DNA from: Amycolatopsis xylanica
GTDB taxonomy: Bacteria; Actinomycetota; Actinomycetes; Mycobacteriales; Pseudonocardiaceae
Reading direction: 5' to 3'
NCBI RefSeq assembly: GCF_900107045.1
Contig: NZ_FNON01000012.1
Span: forward strand, 62,001 to 126,000
DNA length: 64,000 nucleotides
Shown: in pieces, positions 7,050-15,111 of the stretch
Layout: every line of letters starts with the position of its first letter
Position numbering within the stretch: the first letter of the stretch is position 1
The notes under the pieces: model-generated
Database searches by the model: none
Told to the model about the DNA's origin: nothing
Seen by the model: only the letters and a program-made list of their open reading frames with translations
Position numbers and translations under genes: made by a program

Positions 7050-8092
7050 CCGCCACTGTCACCAGGTTGTCCACAGTGGACCGGCTGCTGCCGGTGTGGA
7101 TCGGCGCCGCGATGGCCGGCGGGCTGCTCGCCGGGCGTCTCGTCCCGGGACTCGGGGACGTTTTGGGCGCGGTGACGGTCGACGGGATCTCGCTGCCGAT
7201 CGCACTGGGACTGCTGATGATGATGTACCCGGTGCTGGCGAAGGTCCGCTACGACCGCCTCGGCACGGTCACCCGCGACAAACGTCTGCTGTGGACGTCG
7301 CTGGCGCTGAACTGGATCGCGGGCCCGGCGTTGATGTTCGCGCTGGCTTGGCTGCTACTGCCCGACCTGCCCGAGTACCGCACCGGCCTGATCATCGTCG
7401 GGCTCGCCCGCTGCATCGCGATGGTCATCATCTGGAACGACCTGGCCTGCGGCGACCGCGAAGCGGCCGCCGTGCTCGTCGCACTCAATTCGGTGTTCCA
7501 GGTGCTCATGTTCGGCGTGCTCGGCTGGTTCTACCTCGCCGTACTGCCCGGCTGGCTCGGCCTGCCGCAAGCGGATCTCACCGTCTCCGGCTGGCAGATC
7601 GCGAAAAGCACCCTGATCTTCCTCGGAATCCCTTTGCTGGCGGGCTATCTGACTCGCCGATTCGGTGAACGTGCTCGCGGCCGAGAGTGGTACGAGACGG
7701 CCTTCCTGCCCCGCGTCGGCCCGGCCGCGCTCTACGGGCTGTTGTTCACCATCGTGCTCCTCTTCGCGCTGCAAGGCGCCCAGATCACCGACAGGCCCGT
7801 GGACGTAGCGCGGATCGCGCTGCCGCTGCTCGCCTACTTCGCGATCATGTGGGCAGGCGCCTATCTGCTCGGTACGGCGGCCGGGCTCGGCTACGCCCGC
7901 ACCACCACGCTCGCCTTCACCGCCGCGGGCAACAACTTCGAACTCGCCATCGCCGTCGCTATCGCCACTTTCGGCGCCAGCAGCGGCCAAGCGCTCGCCG
8001 GCGTGGTCGGCCCGCTCATCGAAGTCCCCGTCCTCGTCGGACTCGTCTATGTCTCGCTGGCACTGCGAACCCGGAGTTCCCATGATTCCTGA
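7046..8092 (+). CDS. acr3: ACR3-family arsenite efflux permease
   Basis: This 348-residue protein with about ten membrane helices exports As(III) or Sb(III). The ACR3 hallmark LARCIAMVIIWNDLACGD contains the functionally essential Cys in the fourth helix, and the conserved AAGNNFELAIAVAIATFG lies near the end. The start GTG 7046 lies in the 4-nt overlap with arsR, and the end overlaps arsC by 11 nt, so arsR-acr3-arsC is one operon. It is the usual partner of arsenate reductase, exporting its product. Confidence 0.95.
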   Translation: MTATVTRLSTVDRLLPVWIGAAMAGGLLAGRLVPGLGDVLGAVTVDGISLPIALGLLMMMYPVLAKVRYDRLGTVTRDKRLLWTSLALNWIAGPALMFALAWLLLPDLPEYRTGLIIVGLARCIAMVIIWNDLACGDREAAAVLVALNSVFQVLMFGVLGWFYLAVLPGWLGLPQADLTVSGWQIAKSTLIFLGIPLLAGYLTRRFGERARGREWYETAFLPRVGPAALYGLLFTIVLLFALQGAQITDRPVDVARIALPLLAYFAIMWAGAYLLGTAAGLGYARTTTLAFTAAGNNFELAIAVAIATFGASSGQALAGVVGPLIEVPVLVGLVYVSLALRTRSSHDS

Positions 8093-8492
8093 AGTCCTGT
8101 TCGTCTGCGTCCACAACGCCGGCCGGTCGCAGATGGCCGCCGCGCTGCTGCACCATCACGCCCAAGGTCGTGTCCGCGTCCGGTCCGCCGGGTCCGCACC
8201 CGCCGAGTCCGTCAACCCGGCCGTCGTCGCGGTCATGGCCGAACTCGGCATCGACGTCTCGCGCGAACTGCCGAAACGCCTCACCAGCGACGCGGTCGAA
8301 GCCTCAGACGTCGTCATCACCATGGGCTGCGGGGACGCCTGCCCCGTCTTCCCTGGCAAGCGTTATCTCGACTGGCAGCTCGACGACCCCGCCGGGCAGG
8401 GCGTCGACGCCGTTCGGGCCATCCGGGATGACATCGACCAGCGCGTTCGGTCGCTTCTCGGCGAGCTATCGTCTATCGTCGATGAACGATAG
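8082..8492 (+). CDS. arsC: Arsenate reductase, LMW protein-tyrosine-phosphatase fold
   Basis: This 136-residue enzyme reduces arsenate to arsenite. The P-loop CVHNAGRSQ has the Cx5R signature (Cys9, Arg15), and MGCGDACP gives Cys83 and Cys87 for the disulfide cascade or thiol exchange. In actinomycetes the electron donor is either thioredoxin or mycothiol/mycoredoxin; the sequence alone does not settle which. ATG 8082 lies inside the acr3 3' end. The stop codon lies inside the operator of the next gene. Confidence 0.93.
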   Translation: MIPEVLFVCVHNAGRSQMAAALLHHHAQGRVRVRSAGSAPAESVNPAVVAVMAELGIDVSRELPKRLTSDAVEASDVVITMGCGDACPVFPGKRYLDWQLDDPAGQGVDAVRAIRDDIDQRVRSLLGELSSIVDER

Positions 8493-8493
8493 A
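8472..8493. promoter_or_regulatory. Perfect ArsR-type operator before the ArsR-ArsN1 fusion
   Basis: TCTATCGT (8472-8479), 6-bp spacer, ACGATAGA (8486-8493): 8-bp perfect arms overlapping the arsC stop and directly abutting the AAGGAGG ribosome site (8493-8499) of the next gene. It differs from the arsI/arsR region words, so it probably belongs to the fusion's own HTH domain. Confidence 0.65.
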
Positions 8494-8504
8494 AGGAGGC
8501 CGGG

Positions 8505-9296
8505 GTGCTGGATAGAGAGTCCGCTCAGACCTACGCAGGCTGGTTTCGCGCGCTCGCGGACCCCACCCGCGTGCAGATCCTGAACCTGCTCGCCGCCGCC
8601 GGCGCGCCGATGACCGTCGGGCGGATCGTCGAGCAGGTCGAGGTCGGGCAGTCGACGGTCTCGGCGCACCTGAAGATCCTCACCGAAGCCGGGTTCGTGC
8701 TGGCCGAACCGCAGGGCACCGCCCGGCTGTACCAGGTCAATCAGCGGTGCGTCGCCGACTTCCCGTCCGCGGCCGACGCCGTCATGAGACGCTCGGCACC
8801 CCGCGCCGCCAACTCGGACCTCCGGATCGTCCCGGCGACCGACGAGCACGCCGACGCCATCCTCGCCATCTACCAAGCCGGGCTCGACACCGGTGAGGCC
8901 AGCTTCGAAACCACCGCGCCCGACTGGGCCACCTGGGACGCCACACGCCTGCCGTCGCATCGGTTCGTCGCGCTCGACGACGGCGATCGCGTGCTCGGCT
9001 GGGTCGCGGTCACCCCGGTGTCCTCGCGCTGCGTTTACGCCGGTGTCGTCGAGCACAGTGTCTATGTCGATCCCGGTGCGCACGGCCGCGGTGTCGGCAT
9101 CGCGCTGTTGGACCGTCTCATCGCTTCGACCGAAGCCGATGGAATCTGGACCATCCAAAGTGGAATCTTCCCGGAGAACACCGCCAGCCGTGCGCTTCAC
9201 CGGCGCGCCGGGTTCCGGGAGGTCGGTATCCGGCAGCGAATCGGCGCTCACCACGGGCGCTGGCGTGACGTCGTCCTCGTGGAACGCCGTAGCTGA
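8505..9296 (+). CDS. ArsR-type HTH fused to ArsN1-like GNAT N-acetyltransferase
   Basis: This 263-residue two-domain protein has residues 1-95 as an ArsR winged helix (FRALADPTRVQILNLL, STVSAHLKILTEAGFVL) without the CVC metal motif. Residues about 103-263 are a GNAT acetyltransferase of the phosphinothricin/arsinothricin type (AILAIYQAGLDTGEASFE, acetyl-CoA loop HGRGVGIALLDRLI, NTASRALHRRAGFREVG). ArsN1 acetylates the organoarsenical antibiotic arsinothricin. The gene starts 12 nt after arsC with its own operator and strong AAGGAGG. The fusion suggests an enzyme that also represses its operon, sensing an organoarsenical; that is inference. Confidence 0.85.
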   Translation: MLDRESAQTYAGWFRALADPTRVQILNLLAAAGAPMTVGRIVEQVEVGQSTVSAHLKILTEAGFVLAEPQGTARLYQVNQRCVADFPSAADAVMRRSAPRAANSDLRIVPATDEHADAILAIYQAGLDTGEASFETTAPDWATWDATRLPSHRFVALDDGDRVLGWVAVTPVSSRCVYAGVVEHSVYVDPGAHGRGVGIALLDRLIASTEADGIWTIQSGIFPENTASRALHRRAGFREVGIRQRIGAHHGRWRDVVLVERRS

Positions 9297-9404
9297 CGAC
9301 TACTACTTTCCGCCTATACGACTCTCGACGATCTTCTGATGTCCGGGTCTCCCCTAGCGGCCAGTCTGGAAACACCACTTCGGACAGACGCCAAGGAGAA
9401 TCCG

Positions 9405-9653
9405 ATGCACGCCGTCCACCTACTCGCCACGCAGGCTCGGCCGGAGGCCTGGATCGCAGGCGGGCTGATCATCGCCGTCATCCTCGCCTTCGCGCTGCTG
9501 TTCCTCGGTGCGCTGATCAGCATTCTGGGCTCGCCGCTCAGCGGCGGGATGAAGCTGGTCTGGGTGATCTTCGCGTTCTGCGCCCCCTTCCTCGGCTCCC
9601 TGCTGTGGTTCATCGTCGGCAAGGGGAACGCCTACCGGCAGGTGCGGGCGTGA
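9405..9653 (+). CDS. Small PLDc_N-type membrane protein
   Basis: An 82-residue protein with two hydrophobic helices (about 17-37 and 48-66), resembling the phospholipase-D-nuclease N-terminal (PLDc_N) type short membrane proteins (KLVWVIFAFCAPFLGSLLWFIVGK). ATG 9405 follows AAGGAG. It overlaps the ABC ATPase start by 4 nt and so is the first gene of the ABC/two-component operon. It may be an accessory or signal-modulating subunit. Confidence 0.75.
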   Translation: MHAVHLLATQARPEAWIAGGLIIAVILAFALLFLGALISILGSPLSGGMKLVWVIFAFCAPFLGSLLWFIVGKGNAYRQVRA

Positions 9654-10564
9654 GCGCCGCGATCGTCGCCGCCGGGCTGGACAAGCGGTATCGCAACGGC
9701 GGCGGGGTCGAGAATCTCTCGTTCGCCGTGCGGCCGGGCGTGGTGACCGGGTTTCTCGGCCCTAATGGCGCTGGGAAGTCGACGGCCATCAAGCTGATGC
9801 TCGGGCTTGCGCATGGCGGTGGACAGACGACGTTCGGCGGGCGTACCTACGCACAACTGGACGATCCACTGAGGACAGTCGGGGTCTTCCTGGAGGCAGG
9901 CGCCGTGCATCCGGCGCGGACGGCGGCGGCCCATCTGCGGATGATCGCCGCCGGGGGCGGGCTGTCCGCGTCACGGGTGCACGAGGTCCTGGCCATCGTC
10001 GGGCTCGAATCGGTGGCGGACAAGGCCGCCGGTCAGTTCAGCCTCGGCATGAAGCAGCGTCTCGGGCTGGCCGCGGCGCTGCTCGGCGATCCCGAGTACC
10101 TGATACTCGACGAGCCCGCCAACGGGCTCGATCCCGAGGGGGTGCGGTGGATTCGGCGGTTCCTGCGCGGACTGGCCGCGGAGGGGCGGACGGTCTTCGC
10201 GTCCTCGCATCTGCTCGGGGAGATGTCCCAGCTCGCCGATGACCTGATCGTGATCGGGGACGGCAGGCTGCTTTCGGCCGGGCCGATGACGGAGTTCGTC
10301 GAACGGCATTCGTTCAGCGATGTCGTGGTGCGCACGGCGCAGGCCGCCGCGTTGCAGGTGGCGTTGACGCGCACCGGGCTGCGGGTCAGCCAGGAGCAGC
10401 CGGGCGAACTCGTGGTCGGGACCGCGGACACCGAGGTCGTCGCCGAGGTGGCGGCGCGCGCGGGTGTCGCGGTGCGGGAGCTGTTCGTGCGGCGGAGTGG
10501 GCTTGAAGAGGCGTTTTTGGCGGCGACCGCGGGCTCGGTCCGGCATCGGGGAGCGACTTCGTGA
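9650..10564 (+). CDS. ABC transporter ATP-binding protein
   Basis: A 304-residue cytosolic ATPase. Walker A GPNGAGKST is present, the signature is FSLGMKQRLGLA (variant of LSGGQ), Walker B YLILDEPANGLDP, and the H-loop Ser-Ser-His. A 90-residue C-terminal extension is typical of drug- or lantibiotic-type exporter ATPases. GTG 9650 overlaps the preceding stop; the end overlaps the permease start (GTGA). The adjacent kinase-regulator pair suggests cell-envelope stress or antimicrobial-peptide export. Confidence 0.93.
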   Translation: MSAAIVAAGLDKRYRNGGGVENLSFAVRPGVVTGFLGPNGAGKSTAIKLMLGLAHGGGQTTFGGRTYAQLDDPLRTVGVFLEAGAVHPARTAAAHLRMIAAGGGLSASRVHEVLAIVGLESVADKAAGQFSLGMKQRLGLAAALLGDPEYLILDEPANGLDPEGVRWIRRFLRGLAAEGRTVFASSHLLGEMSQLADDLIVIGDGRLLSAGPMTEFVERHSFSDVVVRTAQAAALQVALTRTGLRVSQEQPGELVVGTADTEVVAEVAARAGVAVRELFVRRSGLEEAFLAATAGSVRHRGATS

Positions 10565-11259
10565 ACAAGGCGTTGGCTTATGAATGGTTTCGGGTGCGGT
10601 CGCTGCGGTCGACGTGGGTGCTGCTGGTGAGCGCGGGGGTCGTGCAGTTCGCGTCCGGTCTCTATTGGGGGCTCAAACGGGATCTCGGTGACCTGGACGC
10701 GTTCGTGTCCTCGTTCGGGCTGACGGCTCGGCTGGGCGCGCTGCTGGTGGCCGCCGTCGGGGTGTGCGCGTTCGGGCTGGACTATCAGCACGGGACGATC
10801 GCGATCACGCGGCTGGTCGTGCGCGCGCCGGGGCGGATCGTCGCCGCGCGTGCGATGGTGACCGGCGGGCTCGGGCTGGCGGCCGGAGTGCTGATGGTCC
10901 TGCTTGCCGGGGCTGGGGTTCTGGCCGGTGGCGGGACGTTGCCGTCGGACGCCGCGCGTGCCGCGGTGGCGGCGGGCGGGGTCGTGCCGCTGACCGTCCT
11001 TTCCGGACTGGCCGGGGTGGCGCTCGGCGGGCTGCTGCGGCACACGGCGGCCGGTGTCGGCTTGTTCGCCGTCTGGGCGCTGGTCGCCGAGACCATCTTG
11101 GGCACGGTGGTGAAGGTGCCGCTCACCGCGTTGCCGTTCAACGGTACGGCCTTGCTGTCCACCGGCACACCGGGCTGGACCGGGGCGCTGGTGTTCGCCG
11201 CGCTGGTCGCGGTGGCGCTCACGGCGACGAAGTTCACCCTGGCTCGCCGTGACACCTGA
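10561..11259 (+). CDS. ABC transporter permease
   Basis: A 232-residue membrane protein with six predicted helices, cognate to the preceding ATPase by a 4-nt overlap. The N-terminus MNKALAYEWFRVRSLRSTWVLL and FGLDYQHGTIAITRLVVRAP match ABC-2-type bacitracin/lantibiotic exporter permeases. The substrate is unknown. Confidence 0.88.
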   Translation: MNKALAYEWFRVRSLRSTWVLLVSAGVVQFASGLYWGLKRDLGDLDAFVSSFGLTARLGALLVAAVGVCAFGLDYQHGTIAITRLVVRAPGRIVAARAMVTGGLGLAAGVLMVLLAGAGVLAGGGTLPSDAARAAVAAGGVVPLTVLSGLAGVALGGLLRHTAAGVGLFAVWALVAETILGTVVKVPLTALPFNGTALLSTGTPGWTGALVFAALVAVALTATKFTLARRDT

Positions 11260-11296
11260 GCGGCGGCATCGGCTCGACGGCCCTAGCCTGGGCACG

Positions 11297-12430
11297 GTGG
11301 AACGCGGGAAGCGGTGGCTCGCCTGGTGGGACGGCCGGGCGAGCCTGCTCGCGCTCGACGTGGCCGTCGCCGCCGCGGCCATCGCGTTCTCGCTGGCCAG
11401 CGGTGATCCGGCCGATCCGCACCCGGCTTTCCATGTCCCGGCCGTGATCGGCTCGGGCCTGGCGCTGCTCGCTCGCCGGCGGTGGCCGTTCGTCGTGCTG
11501 CTGATCTCGGCGGCCGCCCTGGCCGCCGACGTCACGTTGCTGCCGCTGATGATCGCGCTGTACTCCGTCGCGGCCAAACGCGGGATCAGCGTGCTCACCG
11601 GCATCGCGGCGCTGGTGACCCTGCTGACCACGGTCCTCCCCCAGCTGTTCCGAGGCCCGTTCGAGCCGACCGCCGCGGCCATCGCGCTCGCCATGATCGT
11701 GGTCGGCCCGGTGCTCGCCGGGCTGTGGATGCACCAGCGCGCCGCGCTGCTCGCGGTGCTGCGCGAGCGGGCGGAGGAGGCCGAACGCACGCGCACCCTC
11801 CTCGCCGACCAGGCCGTCTTCGCCGAGCGGCGCCGGATCGCGCGGGAGATGCACGACGTCGTCGCGCACCGGGTCACCGCGGTCGCGCTGCAGGCGGGCG
11901 CGCTGTCCGTGCTGGCCACGGACGAGCGAACCGAGCGGGCGGCCGAGACGATCCGGGCGGTCAGCGCCACCGCGCTCGAGGAGCTTCGCGACATCCTGCG
12001 TGTGCTGCGCGACGAGGACGCGGCGACGCCGACACGGTCCGGTGAGGGCGCGCTCGCCTCGCTCGAAGCACTGGTGGAAGAGGTCGTCGCGACCGGCGCG
12101 CTGGTCGAGCTGCGGATGCCGGACCCACTGCCGGACGTGCCGGACCAGGTCGGCCGCGCGGTGTATCGCGTGGTGCAGGAGTCGTTGACGAACGCCGCCA
12201 AGCACGCGCCGCACGCCGCCGTCGAAGTGCGACTGGCAACCGGAGACGGCAGGCTCGACGTCGAGGTGACCAACCGGCTCACCCCGCGCTCGGCAGGCGT
12301 CCCCGGTTCCGGCTACGGCCTGGTCGGCATGCGTGAGCGCGTCGAACTGACCGGCGGCGCACTGGAAGCGGGACGGGTCGGCGACCGGTTCCGGGTGCTC
12401 GCGCGGTTCCCGCTCGGAGAGGCGAAATGA
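11297..12430 (+). CDS. Two-component sensor histidine kinase (NarL-type partner)
   Basis: A 377-residue kinase with four to five N-terminal helices (about 10-140), then a HisKA_3 dimerisation domain ERRRIAREMHDVVAHRVTAV with the phospho-acceptor His in MHDVVAH, and a HATPase_c domain (VVQESLTNAAKHA, GYGLVGMRERV). A GTG at 11249 would overlap the permease by 11 nt without a ribosome site. GTG 11297 is preceded by TAGCCT (11284-11289) at leaderless distance, so I prefer it. It overlaps the regulator by 4 nt. It should phosphorylate that regulator in response to an envelope signal. Confidence 0.9.
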   Translation: MERGKRWLAWWDGRASLLALDVAVAAAAIAFSLASGDPADPHPAFHVPAVIGSGLALLARRRWPFVVLLISAAALAADVTLLPLMIALYSVAAKRGISVLTGIAALVTLLTTVLPQLFRGPFEPTAAAIALAMIVVGPVLAGLWMHQRAALLAVLRERAEEAERTRTLLADQAVFAERRRIAREMHDVVAHRVTAVALQAGALSVLATDERTERAAETIRAVSATALEELRDILRVLRDEDAATPTRSGEGALASLEALVEEVVATGALVELRMPDPLPDVPDQVGRAVYRVVQESLTNAAKHAPHAAVEVRLATGDGRLDVEVTNRLTPRSAGVPGSGYGLVGMRERVELTGGALEAGRVGDRFRVLARFPLGEAK

Positions 12431-13071
12431 CGGTCAAGGTGCTCCTGCTCGAAGACGAGGAGCTGGTCCGCGGCGGCATCCGGATGATCCTCGAGTCCGC
12501 GGACGACATCGAGGTCGTCGCCGAGGACACCGACGGCGCGCGCGTGGTCGAGCTGACCGACCGCTACCGCCCGGACGTCGTGCTCACCGACGTCCAGATG
12601 CCCGAGGTGGACGGCATCGAGGTCACCCGGCGCCTCACCGCGCGCCCGTCGGCGCCCGCCGTGGTCATCCTGACGACGTTCGACGTCGACGAGTACGTCT
12701 ACGCGGCGCTGCGGCACGGCGCGTCCGGGTTCCTGCTCAAGCACACCCCGCCCAAGGAGCTGATCAACGCGATCCGGGTGGTCGCGCGCGGCGAAGCGAT
12801 GCTGTCGCCGCGCATCACCAAACGGCTGCTCGCGAACTTCGCGACCGGCGCCACCGGCGAACTCGCCCGTGCCAAGCTGGCCGAGCTGACACCTCGCGAG
12901 CGCGACGTCGCCGCCCACATCGGCCAAGGACTGAGCAACGGGGAGATCGCGAAAACGCTGCTGCTGAGCGAATCCACCGTGAAAGTCCACATCGGACACA
13001 TCATGGCGAAGCTCGGGGCGGCGAACCGGACCCAGGTGGCCATTCTCGCGCATGACGGCGGCTTGGCCTGA
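12427..13071 (+). CDS. LuxR/NarL-family response regulator
   Basis: A 214-residue regulator. The receiver domain has acidic EDEE near residue 10, phospho-acceptor Asp in VVLTDVQMPEVDG and Lys in LLKHTPPKE. The C-terminal HTH is LTPRERDVAAHIGQGLSNGEIAKTLLLSESTVKVHI. It ends the operon that begins at 9405 and most likely controls the ABC transporter genes upstream. Confidence 0.94.
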   Translation: MTVKVLLLEDEELVRGGIRMILESADDIEVVAEDTDGARVVELTDRYRPDVVLTDVQMPEVDGIEVTRRLTARPSAPAVVILTTFDVDEYVYAALRHGASGFLLKHTPPKELINAIRVVARGEAMLSPRITKRLLANFATGATGELARAKLAELTPRERDVAAHIGQGLSNGEIAKTLLLSESTVKVHIGHIMAKLGAANRTQVAILAHDGGLA

Positions 13072-13155
13072 CGGACGATACGACATCCGGGTGAGCTCCG
13101 GAGACCGCGTACCTTGGGTGACGACAGCCACTGGTCGTCACGACGGGGAGGGTGC

Positions 13156-15111
13156 GTGAACCTGAGCAGGCACGCGATGAGGGTCGCCGACCAGGAGTCG
13201 GTGAAGCTGCTGGCCGCGGCGTTTCCGGCCCTGGATTCGTTCCGGCGCAGGGTGCTCACCGCGATGCTGGCACGCACCACGGGCGCCTGGCATCTGCTGG
13301 CGCATCGCCGCCTGCCCGACGAGACCAAGGCGGACGCGTTCGTCATCGGCCCCACGGGCGTGTTCGCCGTGATGATCGCCGAAAACCCGCCCGGCGAAGC
13401 CGCGTTCCAGTCGGTGATGCGGCACGCGGAGGAACGCTGCGCCGGTATCCGTGACTATCGGGGACAGGTTCTCCACGGCACGTCGATTCATTTCGTGCTT
13501 GTCGTGCCGGGCGCCGGGAACGGGCGGGAGCCACGCGGCCTCGGTCCATATTGGACGCTCGCGGAATCCGATCTGCGCAAGCTCTTCCAGCGTGACGCGG
13601 TGCATCTGACCCGGCGGCAGATAGAGATCATCGCCAAGCAGGCGGGCGAGCGGCTGGGCGAATACCTCCCGATGAAGATCGGCATGGCCAAACCCGACCG
13701 GGACACCGCTGGGCTGCTGGCCGAAGAAGACCTCACGGCGGACCAGATCAGCGCCGCGCAGCTGCGGCCGTTCGACGCCTGGCTCACGTTCCTGCATCCG
13801 CAGCAGCAGGCCATCGTGTCGCGCCACTACAACGGACCCGCCAGGATCAGCGGCCCCGCGGGCACCGGCAAGACCGTGGTCGCGCTCCACCGGCTCCGGC
13901 ACTTGGCCAGGCGATCCACCGGCCCGCTGCTGTTCACCACGTTCGTGCGCACCCTGCCCGCCGTCAACGAGGCGTCGTTCCGCAGGCTGGCGCCGGAAGT
14001 CGCCGACCGCGTCGAGTTCATCCACCTGCATGCCTGGCTGCGGCGGCTGCTCGACGAACGCGGCAAGAGCGTGAAGGTCAACTCGGCACAGGTCACGACG
14101 GCTTTCAGCCTGGCGTGGTCGGCTCACCGCGAAGTGCTCGAGCCGCTGGAGCCGTCCGCGGACTATTGGCGCACCGAGATCGATCGCGTCATCAAGGGCC
14201 GGGGCATCACGACGCTGGACGACTACGTCAAAGCTCCCCGCAAGGGCCGGGTCCTGCGGCTCGGCCCCAACCAAAAGGAACTGGTCTGGCGGTTTTTCGA
14301 GGCATACCAAGAGAAACTGGCCGAGAAGAACCTGCACGACCACAACGACATGATCAGCATCGCGCTCGACGAACTCACCGCGCGCCCACTGCCCGAGCGC
14401 TACGCGGCCGTCGTGGTCGACGAGGTCCAGGACATCACGCTGCTGGGCCTGCGCCTGCTCAACCGGCTCGCGGGCGACGGGCCGAACCGCCTGCTGCTGG
14501 TCGGCGATGGCCAGCAGCAGGTCTATCCAGGCGGCTGGCGGCTGTCCGATGCCGGTATCCCCATCCAGGGCCGTGGCGAAGTGCTGCGCGTGAACTATCG
14601 CAACCGCACCGAGGTGCTCTCGTTCGCCCAGCGCTTCGACGCGACGAACGAGGTCGATGATCTCGACGGCGATCGGGGAATCGCGCTGCTCGACGCCGAG
14701 TCCGCCAACTCAGGCGGCGAAAGCCGGACGTGGCGCGGCTCTCTTGATGACCTCCGCGCCGAACTTCCCGCGCAGCTCAAGGGACTCACCGTCCCGCTCG
14801 GGCAGACGGCGCTGATCGTGTTCCATCGCCGCGCGCTCGTTCAGTGCACGAAGCTGGTGCGCGAAGCCGGGATTCCGTGGTTGCCGCTCGACGAGTACAC
14901 GGGCGAGTCCGACGACAAGCTGAAGATCGGCACAGTGCACCGGGCCAAGGGTCTGGACTTCCAAGCCGTTTTCGTCGTCCAGTTTCCGCACCGCGAGCCG
15001 ATCGGGAAAGCGGCGGAAGAGGAGTCGGCCGAGCTGCGTGGCCGTCAGTCACTGGTCGCGGCCACCCGCGCCCGCGACTTCCTGTGGTGGGGCACCGTCA
15101 CCGACGGCTAG
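13156..15111 (+). CDS. UvrD/Rep-type helicase with degenerate NERD-like N-terminus
   Basis: A 651-residue SF1 helicase. Motif I GPAGTGKTVVAL lies near residue 233, motif II VVVDEVQDI, motif III LLVGDGQQQVYPGG, motif IV VNYRNRTEV, motif V GTVHRAKGLDF and motif VI LVAATRARDFLWW. Residues about 30-75 (AWHLLAHRRLPDETKADAFVIGPTGVFAVMIAENPPG) align with a NERD nuclease-related domain. The usual E-x-K pair after the GPTGVF strand reads AEN, so nuclease activity is doubtful. GTG 13156 follows GGGGAGGG. It converges with and overlaps the next gene by 4 bp. Confidence 0.88.
   Translation: MNLSRHAMRVADQESVKLLAAAFPALDSFRRRVLTAMLARTTGAWHLLAHRRLPDETKADAFVIGPTGVFAVMIAENPPGEAAFQSVMRHAEERCAGIRDYRGQVLHGTSIHFVLVVPGAGNGREPRGLGPYWTLAESDLRKLFQRDAVHLTRRQIEIIAKQAGERLGEYLPMKIGMAKPDRDTAGLLAEEDLTADQISAAQLRPFDAWLTFLHPQQQAIVSRHYNGPARISGPAGTGKTVVALHRLRHLARRSTGPLLFTTFVRTLPAVNEASFRRLAPEVADRVEFIHLHAWLRRLLDERGKSVKVNSAQVTTAFSLAWSAHREVLEPLEPSADYWRTEIDRVIKGRGITTLDDYVKAPRKGRVLRLGPNQKELVWRFFEAYQEKLAEKNLHDHNDMISIALDELTARPLPERYAAVVVDEVQDITLLGLRLLNRLAGDGPNRLLLVGDGQQQVYPGGWRLSDAGIPIQGRGEVLRVNYRNRTEVLSFAQRFDATNEVDDLDGDRGIALLDAESANSGGESRTWRGSLDDLRAELPAQLKGLTVPLGQTALIVFHRRALVQCTKLVREAGIPWLPLDEYTGESDDKLKIGTVHRAKGLDFQAVFVVQFPHREPIGKAAEEESAELRGRQSLVAATRARDFLWWGTVTDG

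Noticed and set aside
10033..12282. 749-codon minus-strand open frame across the ABC/histidine-kinase genes
   Set aside because: Ser/Arg-rich translation, spans three well-supported plus-strand genes, no recognisable motif.
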